64,000 nucleotides of DNA, from the NCBI GenBank assembly GCA_012934845.2, contig WNNJ02000942.1, forward strand, positions 248,001-312,000. Direction: 5' to 3'. This DNA is from Pomphorhynchus laevis (Eukaryota > Acanthocephala > Palaeacanthocephala > Echinorhynchida > Pomphorhynchidae). The position numbers were made by a program, and so were the translations under genes. The notes beneath the pieces are model-generated. The model worked only from the letters and a program-made list of their open reading frames with translations. It searched no databases and was not told the origin of the DNA. This document shows positions 45,501 through 57,500 of this stretch, one piece after another. The stretch's first letter is position 1. Each line of letters opens with the position of its first letter.

Positions 45501-48500
45501 ATTTTCGTGATTATTGAAATGTTAATAACAGATTGAAAACACTTTTTTATCCATTATGAACTACTGCTTTTTTGTAAAGTTGTTGATCTGATGACGAAAT
45601 CAGTCAGCTATTGAAAATTCTTATGTATAGTAAACTTATTTCAATAAGTTTACTAAACTTATTGAAATAAGTTTAGTAAAACTTATTTCAATAAGTTATC
45701 TATTGAATATAGATAACTGTATTCAATAGATATTCTCATCTTATTTCAATTTCTCCTGTTCAATCAATAAAAATTAATCTGAAATAAATGATTAACGAAT
45801 TTTCATGATTATTGAGATGTTAATGCCAGATTAAATACCTTTTAATCCTATTTGAACCACCGTTTTTTTGTAAAATTAGTTTTTCATGACTATAAAAATG
45901 TTAATTTTTTTGATATTTAGATATAACTCGGATCTTAATGTCTTTAACAGTTACGTTTAAGACATTATTAAGCCTCATTAATAAGACTTATTTAAGCTCG
46001 AATCTTAATGTCCTAAAATGGTATATCATCAAATAAATTGATCTTAAATTACCAAAATGTATAATCATCACGTTATTGTTTTCTACCCACTTTGGTAATT
46101 GAAAAAGTGTTTAAAACAATTTAAAGATTGTATTTGTTATCGCATGATCCCAATAGAAGCAGATTATCAAAATTTCAGTTTCAAAACTTGGAAATGAAAC
46201 AATTAATTAATATTTAATTAAGTACAATTCTGTTTAATTGAATTTAAACTTAATTAAAAGGTATATTCCTGTGAAAATTCGTTTATCACTGGATTTCAGA
46301 AGCTGACCCTTCAACTATCAATAAAAATTGATTTTCAATTGTTCACTTATTTACTTGGTTCATCACTTATTTTTATAATTTTTACAATTCATCATGTAGA
46401 TATTTATTCTTGCCATTTCATTTTCGATTGATTGGATCGCTGTTTTGTTTCTTTCAAATCAAATTTGCCATTATGAAAATTAAGATTTTAAAAGACATTT
46501 ATTTTTATGTAAATAAATACATAAATAAATACACAAAAACTTTTTGATTAGATTTTATTAAAACTTAATTTATTTTATAATATGATAATAATAAAATAAA
46601 TTATATAAAATCAATCATTTTATTCTAAAATGATTGATTTTGATCTCAAATTACTCCAAACACTTTGTATGAATTTTCTTCTATTAAATATGAATAGATT
46701 CGATAATGCGAATGTTCTTGCTTAATTCTTGCTTAATGTACGAAAAATAGTAAATTTTCAATTAATTTAATTTTTAATTAGACAGCTTTTTAGCTTGTTG
46801 GTCATGTTGATTTTAATCAAATTCTTGGTATATTTAATCATCTTATGTGAATACACTTAAAACATTAAGATTTGATCATGGAAATTTTCTATCTTCGTTC
46901 TTGTTTTGTTTATTTTGAAACAAGATTAATAGCTTGCTCGTCATGTTGATTTTAATTCAATTCTTGGTCTTTCAAACACAGCGTTTTTCCTTTTAAAAAT
47001 TAAGATTTTCAAAAGCTTTTCCGTTTGTATACTCTATTTTAGTAATAATTAAATACAAAGGTTTTTACATTTTTTTCAATTATCAATTTTAATTGTTTTT
47101 TATGTTCTTAAAACATCTTTTTAATGAGACCCCAACAGAGGCAGAAGTTAAATATTTCACTTTCACATCGTGATTCTAAATCCCTTTAATTAGTTATAAT
47201 AAAATTTTATAAAATTTTATTAAATTAGACAGTTTTTTGCTTATAATAGTTTGTTTGTCATTCTTATTTTAATTAAACTCTTGGTCTATTTAATCATCTT
47301 ATTTTCGATTTTTTTTTGCTGTTTTTTTTCTTTCAAGCAAATACAATTTGTATTTTTGAAATTAAGAATTTTTTCCAACAAATATCAGTGTAATGTTGAA
47401 AGCTTAGTTTTTTTAATGTGAAAACTTATTATTATTGCGTTGTCAACAACTATAATATGCGCTGATTGTAAGTGATCGTAGCTTTTCAATACTTGCAATC
47501 AAAATGATTACTTTTTTATTTAATATTGATTTATTTTTTATAAAAATGTATTAAAAAATTTGAAATTTTAGTTGTACAATTAAAAATATTATTCATACTC
47601 AAATATTTAAATATTTATGTTTTCTAATTTTAAATATCTATTTTAAAGATGTTATTTTTTGAATGTAATATGAATGTGCAACCTATATTTCCTAATTGTT
47701 CAAATAAATTAATTTCTGAATTTATTTGCTGCTTTTTCTTGGAAATATTTATCTCGTGTCTTCGCTATCAGTCGAAAAGACATAGTCCGATATCAGCCTT
47801 TATATAGGCCTGATACGGGAGACACTTAGCTACGTGGGAAGTTAGGTGTTATGTCTCAAGAAAAAGAAACAAGGAAACGTGATGAAGATCAGAATTACCC
47901 ACGGCTGGGATAGTCGGCTGGATTCTTACCTGTAAGTATCCATTCTATACGAGTACCATACAAATATTGTAAGAACAGTTCCAAATGGGTTTCGTGTTCG
48001 CTCTTCCTTTGAGTTTAGAAAAATATACACCAATATTGTGGGTATATATCTTAGCGTTTTGGTATAGTCTGTGACCACATCAAGCGGCTAATAATTCTGC
48101 CTCAAAAATGAGTGTTTCATAGGACAATGCAGATGTGTGACAGACCCCTTATGTCCATGCAATCCCTATTTTGGTTTGTATGGCATCTACGAAGATATTT
48201 TCCTTGCATGCCATTGTAGGGACAGGTAGTGTCATAGGTTTGATAACAATCAGACATTCCAAAAGCCAGGACTGCCAAGGCTCATCTTGGTATAATAGCT
48301 TGTGTACAGTGGAAAAGAAAGGCGAATTGTAGTTTATAAGGCCTCTCAAACGCATTCCTTGTCGGATGTCAATGGGTGATCGTAGTACCATAAGATACGA
48401 TGCAGCCTGTCTACAACGAGATAGCGCATCTGAGATAATATTCACCTCTGACTGTGACCATGACCCCCGAGAAACGTTGTGTTACTACACGGTCTTAGAA

Positions 48501-51500
48501 TGCGTTTTTCTTTGTTAAGAGAAAGTGTTCCACTTTTGCAGAGAGAAAGAAGCTTATTGAGTCTACTAAGCAAGAAGCTTAGTAGAATTTTAGAGTCATG
48601 ATATAGAATCATATCATCAATATGAGTCCAAGCTTTCAGCACCTGATTTTGCAAAGTTAGCAAGTGTATTGCCAATCGTTTGCGCCCAGAAAAGTCCCCA
48701 AAGTGTACCAAAATGAACAACTTTGAAATGGTAGAACTTACTATTGTATTCGAAGGCTGTTTTGATCCAATTGGTAGGGCTTAGTGCAGAGGTGGGCATC
48801 TACGGCCTCGGAGGCCGCATGCGGCCTCCGAGCCTAGTTTATGCGGCCTCCGAGCATTTTTCAAAAAAAGGCAAGATAGAAATTATCATATTAACAATGT
48901 ATTTTTTCTCTAATTTTTTATTTAGATACTTTTCCTTTGAATCTTATCATTTTTTGATATTTACAAGAAAATTTTTGGTTACCCCATCAGATGTCATCGC
49001 AAAAAAAGAGAAAGATAGATTCAGAGAATAGAGTTTTTAATATAGAATGGGAATATGATTACTTCTTTGTTCAGAGTAAAAACGGGATGGTGTGCTTAAT
49101 TTGTAGAGCTAACTTAACAACGATCAAGAAATTCAATGCAGAAAAACATTATGGCACGCATATCAATATGCCAATATGTAGACTTGATGGTGAGTGTAGA
49201 AAAGAGAAAATTCTAGAACTAAAAAACTCAATCAAAAAACAACAAACATTATTCAAGAATATATTCAATTTGGGACTTTTACAAACAAAAGCGAGCTATT
49301 TGATTGCACATCTTATGGGTAAAAGAGGAAAGCCATATTCCGACTCAGAATTCATCAAAGAGGCCATAACTACAACAGTAAAATGCATAGATCCAGATAA
49401 AGTTGAAAAATATGAGAATCTTGCGCTCTCTCGGCGAACAATAGTCAGTCTCCAAACCGATATTGCGAAAAATTTACAACAAAAACTATCTTTTCTCTTA
49501 GCAGATCCAAATGCATTCTATTCATTGGCTATTGATGAGTCAACTGATTCTACTGACTCTGCCCAATTACTCATTTTTATACGAATCGTTGACAAAAATT
49601 TCAATCTACGAGAAGAACTATTAGGTATGCAAACTCTAAAAGGGCAAGCTCGTGGAATTGACATCTTAGAAAAAGTGCAAGATCAAATTCAAAAATCAAA
49701 AGTCAATCCAGAATTTCTAGTGAGTATTTGTACTGACGGTGCTCCTTCAATGGTAGGAAAAAATTCGGGATTTATTGCAAAGATGAAAGATATTATTAAA
49801 CCACTGGAAATTCGTTCCTTTCATTGCATATTACACCAACAAAATCTTTGCATAAAATCCGTTTCATTGGGATCAGTTTTCAAGAAAGTGAACGAAATTG
49901 TAATTTTCATTCGTTCAAACGCAACAAGACACCGCCAATTCAGATCAATGATGGAAAATGACGAGTTTCACGGCAGTTATGATCTCTTATACCACTCAAG
50001 CGTTAGATGGCTTTCTGAGGCAAACGTTTTGAAGCGAGTATTTGATATAAGAGAGAAAATAATTCAATTCTTTTCAAATCTGAACAAGAGTTGCGATCTT
50101 TCAAATATTTATTTCATAATCGACATGTCATTTCTAGTTGATATCATGATGAAGCAAAGAGAGCTCAATCTTTCTTTACAAGGTCAGAAAAATAACATTT
50201 TTGCTTCTTGGAAAAAGGTGAAGGCATTTCGTGCAACCATCATATTATTGAGAAACCAAATCAAGGACAAGCATTTTTCAAAAATTCATTTTACATATTT
50301 GCACGAAGTTACACGTCTGAACTATCCGACAGCTGAAATGCTTGAGAATTATGAAAGATATTTGACTGATCTGCACACCCAATACCAATCTCGATTCAAT
50401 GATTTTGACGCATTTGAGTCAGAACTGACGCTTGTATTTGAGCCCCATCTTGTCGAAATTCATAAAGTAGAAGAGGAATTTCAAATCGAAATAATCGAGT
50501 TGCTGAATGATAATATTCTTATCAATCGCTTTGTTCAGAATCATGATATCTACGATATATGGCGCTTCGCATCAAAATATTCAGCCCTACAGAAAAATGC
50601 TCAGAAGATATTGACTATATTTTCAACAACTTACTGTTGCGAATCTGCATTTTCCCACATGACGAAGATAAAATCATCACAAAGAACATCTTTATCAGAC
50701 AATCATCTTGAAGAAAGCCTCATTCTGCGAACAAGTAACCTAGAACCAGACATTGATCAATTAACACAGGCTAAATATAAAAAAAAGTTTGGATCAAATG
50801 AATGAATTGATTCTTAGCACCAAGTGGATATGATTCTGTTTTTATTACATATTTTTTCAAAAAGATCGAATTAATTATTTCATACTCATGTGGCCTTTTC
50901 AATTTTTGGAAACTTCGATTTGGCATTTTGATGCTCAGCCCTCGCCCACCCCTGGCTTAGTGGTATTTAGTAAAACATTGATTTAAAATCAATTTTTACA
51001 TGCCATTTCTTGCGCAGAATGTGCTTACGGTTTAAGACATTATATGTGGAATGAAGATAGAAATCTGGAGTATTCCATCCATTCCATATCCTTTATCATA
51101 TATCAGTATGTAGGAATTATTTTTTTTGAAATTAAGAAAACACGTGAGCAAAACTGTTGTCCTTGTTGGTAAAGGAGCTATGATGCCCTTTTTGATGTGA
51201 TAGTGCATTACCTCTATAAGTGATTTACTTACTTTAGACTGCCACCTATACCAACTCATCTGCATAGAGTCGATTACAGAAAATTGAGCATATATGCTTT
51301 GGTGCCTGACCCTGTAATATGAGTCGAGGAATGCGGCCACATCAGATACCTTATGATGTTGTTGATACGATGCAGATCGTATTCTCAAAGCTCTCCTAAC
51401 AAAGATCAAAGATCAATGTCTTCCAAGTCATGTTCAATGATTGGTGGTCTAAATAAATCAGGTATCACCGAGAATACGTTTCTCATTATCCCATTGTCTC

Positions 51501-54500
51501 TTCTTGTGGAGTAATGGATCATATTACTGACAGTATCGACAGGGAGATGATCTATAGGGAGTTGACCACTAAATTGATAATTATACCAAACCGGCATGCC
51601 GCTCAAAGGTTTCAAATGCCCATTCAACTAGTAAATCTTGAGCTGCCCTTTGAGGTACGGTGGGAACTAAACACAGTTCCCTTGCTAATGAGACCAATAC
51701 AATGCCTCTTCCTCTAGATACTCATATTCTAAAACTATACGTTCCTGGGTATCTAGTATCATGATATATATGTAAGGCTCATCAGTGACGTCCGGCTAAA
51801 GAAACGTCGATTCTGTCCGATGAATATCAGAGCTTGAATCAATGCCCAAGTGTTCATTTACAACCTCTCTGAAAGCTTGCACCTTATATGTGACGGATTG
51901 CTAGAACCTACACATTGTTCAGTTTTCATGCATCTTGTTCTGATGGCACGACTCAGGCGATCTAGTGGCCAACTGTAGTAGTTGGGCCACCGTAGTATGA
52001 TTGTTAGTACTTACATCTTTTGTTGTCGATTTATTCGTGGTACTATTTGAACTAGTTGTGCTTTGATTGCCCTCATTGTTCAAATAAATTAATTTTCAAA
52101 TCAAGAAGATTTAATGTTTAATTACAACTCATTTAAATTTTACGAGATAACTTTCTAATTTTATAAATGTAAAATTTGTAATTGATAAAAATCATTAGTT
52201 TTACTAATTTTAGATTTTTATAGTTAAATAAATTTATTTTTAGCTTTGAAAAATTCTTTATTTAGTTTCTTAAAATACTTTATTCATATAATGTGTCATG
52301 GAGTTTAAAGATTTTGTAAATGGTTTTGTCTGTTATAAGGTTTTACTTATGGTAGATGCAAGTTTTGGCTTCCAAATGGAGATATTTGAATTTTTATCAA
52401 TTTGTCAAGTCCACGGGTTTCCCAGGGTAATGGGTGTTCTAAATCATCTTGACACGTTTACAAACCAGGATCGCATGCGTCGTGTTAAAAAGCAGCTAAA
52501 ACAACGTTTTTGGACCGAGATCTACAAGGTAATGAAAATAATATTAAATTGATAAAATGTACTTAAGTTCTAGGGAGCAAAAATGTTTTACCTGACGCGT
52601 TTGCTGTCTAACGAAGAATACGTGAAGCACGAGGTTCACAACCTCTCCCGATTTATTTCTGTCATGAAATATAAATCATCCAGTTGGCAAGAGACTCATG
52701 CTCACGTTTTAGTTGATAGGTTGGATTATCATTTTTTAATTGCATTTTTATACTGTAATTTACAGAATGTATGATAAAAACGTTGTTTTTATTTGAGTGA
52801 ATTTAATAAGTTAGTTAATGAATTAAATGTTTTACAAGCATTTGATAAATACATTCGAAAAGTAGTTTATAAATTAAATATGAAGCTGAAGATTTTTAGA
52901 GCATTATCGTTAACATGGTATTATCGTTGACATAGTATTACATATACTATCGTTGACGTAGTATATATATTATCGTTGACATAGTATTATCGTTGACAAT
53001 TTTCATTAGAAAGACAGATCGAAGCCAACAGGTTCACAGTGATTATAGATTGTAAAAGATAATTTTTAATTTAAAAAGCTAAAATTATCCTACTTTTCAA
53101 AATTTAAATTGTATGATTTGATATTAGATAGTTTTCAGTTTATAGTTTTATTTTTTATAATTTGAGGTTTTTATTTTTTATAATTAATCGTTTTTGACAA
53201 TAAAAAATTCTATCTGCTTAACATGTTTAACCAGTTATGTGACGTTGTATTTTAAAAATCAGATTATTATAAAGTTTTCTGTGTTCAGAATAGAAGAAAC
53301 CACCAAATTAAATGATAATATCGAAAAGACAAAATTGCTCGCATTTGGCTATCTACGTGGAACGTACATGAAACAAGGCCGACAAATTGTACACTTGGCT
53401 GGTAAAATGAAACATTTTGATTATTTGATTATTTGTTTTCGTTAAGGATGTGGAGATTTTATCGTTAACGCTGTTAACGCATGTCAGGACCCATGCTTAT
53501 TACCTGACGAAGAAAAGAAGTTAAGAGGACTGTCAAATAAAGATAGAAAGATATATGCCCCATTTTCTGGCGTGGGAGGGATACTTTACGACAAAGATTC
53601 AACATACATTGACTTGAAAGGCTCGCATTGTTTAACAACTGAAGAATCAAATATATCGAAACCTATCGTATGTATATTATTTTGATTAAATAAATAGATC
53701 ACATCTTTTCAATTATTTCAGTTAAAATAATATTAAAATATTATTTTATTTTAATAAATATTAAAATTAAACAACATTATAATTTATACTCTTGAACTTT
53801 TTACCCGGTGAGGAAACAAGGAACTGGAATTGCATTGCTGACTTAAAAATTCAAGTTTTACTGTTTAACGTTGACAATTTTTTAATATTAATAAATTCTA
53901 AACTTATTAATTTTTTAATTTTTTAATTAATAATAAACAAAATTTACTTCATATTCTTTATATAACATCAACAATCGCTATGATTTAGTGATTCAACATA
54001 CATTTTGATTCTGGTTAATTTTATGATATTTTGTGAGAAATATAGTGAATTATTTTTTATGCAATAAATCGGCTCAATTTTACATTTAATTTTTTATTTT
54101 AATGTAACAAAAATGGGAAATTAATATTTATTTTTATTAATGAAAATAAATATTTAATGTTATTTATATATTTATTGTCTCCATTAAAAAAATACTTTCT
54201 CCTAATCAATTCATTTATGTTTTTCTCAATTCTGCTTCAAAATTAAAAAATCAAAGATAATAGTCATATTTTTTATTATACATTTATATTCAACGCGTTG
54301 TCTTTATCCAAATACATACGTTCAAGTTGCAGACTTAAATTAGTAATGCATTATTTTCAGACGTAAATGCCAAGTTTGTTGCAAATCCATATACTTAAGT
54401 AACTGTATTTTTACGTTGGCGATAATTAGCGTTAATAATTAACGTTAATAGATTTTTAATAAATGTGAAATTTAAGCAACGTTTGTATTATACACATAAT

Positions 54501-57500
54501 ATTTTGTTTGATAAAATAACTTCAAATATATAATGTTTGTTCATAACACAGATATTAGTAGTTGAATTCTAACGGTATAAAATATTTAATAACGATTTCA
54601 TATTTGTAATTTAATTTTTTAATTTTAAAAAATACAAAAAAAAAATTTAATTTTTAATTTTAATGAAGCATTTACCAAAATGGGGAATTAATATTTAATT
54701 TTATTTGACCAGTTTCCATTAAAAAATATTTTTATCTAATCAATTCATTTTATGTTTTTGTCAAAATTAAAAAATCAAAGATTGGATAATAGTCATATTT
54801 TTTAAAAACATTTTAATTGTTTTTAATATTCTAAACAGTTTTTATAATTGAAATATCGATTTTTAACGCACGCTTAATATTCTTTATTTAGGTTTCACAT
54901 TCAAAAGGTATTGACGAATCTGAACAAACGATGATTGATCAAATATTGGAAGACAACGAATTCCATCTATTTTCTTCTGATCTTAATAATATTTCCGAGT
55001 TGTAAGTTTGAAATTTATAAAAATAATACTTTATTAAATTATTGATAATTATAAAAATAAAATGTTTTTGATAATATAATAATTATAATAATATAATATA
55101 ATAATTATAAGAATATATAATTAATTATATATATTCAACTTATTAGTTGTAAGTTTAATATATATAATATTATAATATTATATTTTAGCGAAATATTAAA
55201 GTAGGTGTTTTCATCTTTTCTGTTTTAATGAAATATTATTTTGATTTTGCTTTTAAATCAAAATTACAACTTTACGCTCTAGACATTAATTATTCACAAT
55301 TATTCGCAAATTGTAAAGTTTTGATTTGATTCATTGTTGTAAATTTCATAAAAAAATATTGTAAATTTCAAAATCGAGCAAGATCAAGTTTTTAAAGATA
55401 TAGGCTTTTATTGTTACTGCATCTTTACAAGTCACAAATTTACGTTTTTAAAAATATATTCTATGAATTCCAATTTAATTTATTAAATTCTGAGATGCGC
55501 TTTTTAGAATAGAGATTAATGCACCGGATGAACATTTACAGATAAAGTCAGATAAAGTCGAGGAAGACGAAATGTCTATATGCGGTTTGCACTGTTTTTC
55601 TCATTTGTTTATCTTTTATAAATATCTTGCAGATATATTTTGCAATCAAACGTTTGAACAGGAGAAGAAACCTTCAATTTACAATTACGTATATCACAAT
55701 CAAGAAGGTTCCGATTTTTATTCAATTACAATTATGTTCTATAATTGTTCATTTCGTAGACTGTAGTACTTTCCTTGATGAAAGTTACGGTGGTCTTTTT
55801 GCACTAGCTACTGATCGACCAGCAAATGAGTTTGATCACAACGATATATGCTTTGATAGATTCAGTGATGATAATGATATATGTGATTTGCCTGTTAAAA
55901 AAGTTACGATATTTTATTCAGTTTATAATTTAGTCAATGTCTAGTTTAGATTATTGATAAGATAAGAGATTGTTTCGTGACAGGCAGATGGAGTAAAACG
56001 ACAGACGCGCAACATCTCCTCGATAACGACGGTATGCTGTTTCAATATTTTTAAAGATTTGAGAATTTAATTTCTTTTTTGACTGAAATATTTTAAATAT
56101 TTGTAGATTTAATATCACAACTTATATCGTATTGATTGAACTTGGCTGAACTAATTTAAAAATTTATTACAGAGTTAAGTGTTCTTCATCAAATTTTAAA
56201 CAATAAATATCACTGGTTTCTCGATCTGTATTTATTATCAAAGTTATTAAACAAAGTTATTAAGTTTATTAAAGTTGAAGGTTAATCAATTCTTAATATA
56301 ATATGACTCTTGTATATATTATCTTTAATATACGTGTCCAAATGTTGAAAGTATTCAGAAAGTATTTGTCGAATAAAAATTTTTATTTATACATATAGGC
56401 AAGACAATTAAGCATATCACAACTCTGTATTTAATATTTTACAAAAAAATAATTTTATAACCGCTACATGTGAATCAAATCAGATAACTGAGTCTACGTA
56501 TTTAATAAAATTGAAAAAATAATAATAAATAATTAAATAAAACAAAACTCACAGGTCAATAATAACTTGTCTGTAGAACAAATCAAATTAGATAACTGAG
56601 TCTACGTATTTTAAACGATATATAAATTAAAAATAAAGATAAATAAATATAAATAAATGAGTTTATAAAATAAACTCATTGATAGAATTTATTTAAATTT
56701 AAAACGAATAAATAATATACAGAATAATATACATCAGTATAAGGATTAGAGATCATTAGAAGGAACTGCTATGTTATAAAGTTTCGGACCCTATTCATCG
56801 ACCCTACATAGCAGATGGGTCAAATCATTGCCAATAACGTATTTCCTTTTATGGAATTTGATTATTTAGTGTACCGTATTCTAATACAAAGCATATTGTT
56901 TATTATCGATACAAAATTTCTATTAATAGTTTGAATAAATTTTTAATAAAATTTTGTTGATTTGTATATTGTAAATTTTATAAATTTTAATTTTAGCAGA
57001 AAAATAATAATGTTGTATCAATAATTCATAGTTTCAGTATTTCTGATGACAGAGGTCATATTACCAGAAAAACAAAGTCCACTTGTCAATAATAACTTGT
57101 CAGTTATACAAATCAGAACAGATAACTAAGTCTACTTATTTATACGATATATAATAAAAAATAAAGATAAATAATAAATAATTATATAAAAATCATCGAG
57201 TCATTAAGCAAATTATGCAAAGACTACAATTAAGGTTATATAACCGGGAAAACAAAGTCCACAGGTCAATAATAAATTTTGAATAGAGTAAATCAGGTTA
57301 GATAACTAAGTCTACGTGTTTTAAACTGTATAATTATAAATACAGATCAATATTTATAAAGACTTTATATAATTTATATTTAAATCAACTTAAAATTTAA
57401 AATTGAGGTTTAAAATAAAAGTTTAGTTTCATAAATTGACAAATAAATAACAGAATTTGTATGAGAATAAGTATTAGAGGTCATCAGGATGAACAGCTAT

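Larger units (their letters stand above)
47695..52095 (-). mobile_element. Broken reverse-transcriptase element of hepadnavirus-like layout, split by a hAT
   Basis: A 21-bp direct repeat flanks it (47695-47715 and 52075-52095; ATTGTTCAAATAAATTAATT plus T), a long target duplication. Minus-strand pieces in order: upstream region 51627-51406 ([14 protein letters not shown]); RT fingers 51409-51032 ([24 protein letters not shown]); the hAT insertion; RT palm 48799-48617 ([15 protein letters not shown]); 48720-48442 (HIDDMILY in place of Yx[20 protein letters not shown]); connection and RNase H 48445 to about 47990 ([31 protein letters not shown], later FEAELLAA). The pattern FxDAxxTxxGxA after a PID...R..GL block recalls hepadnaviral polymerases, and related retroelements are reported from insects. 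A DIRS- or LTR-type origin remains possible. Stops and frameshifts make it a fossil. Confidence 0.6.

Noticed and set aside
47695-52095. LTR retrotransposon (gypsy-like) for the broken RT element
   Set aside because: No long terminal repeats, no integrase or protease reading, and a 21-bp rather than 4-6 bp flanking duplication.
55627-55944. A single 105-codon exon reading [15 protein letters not shown] at the start of BMS1 exon 10/11
   Set aside because: In that frame the first half does not match the family. Two exons with a 52-bp intron (55708-55759) keep phase and give family-like sequence in both halves.
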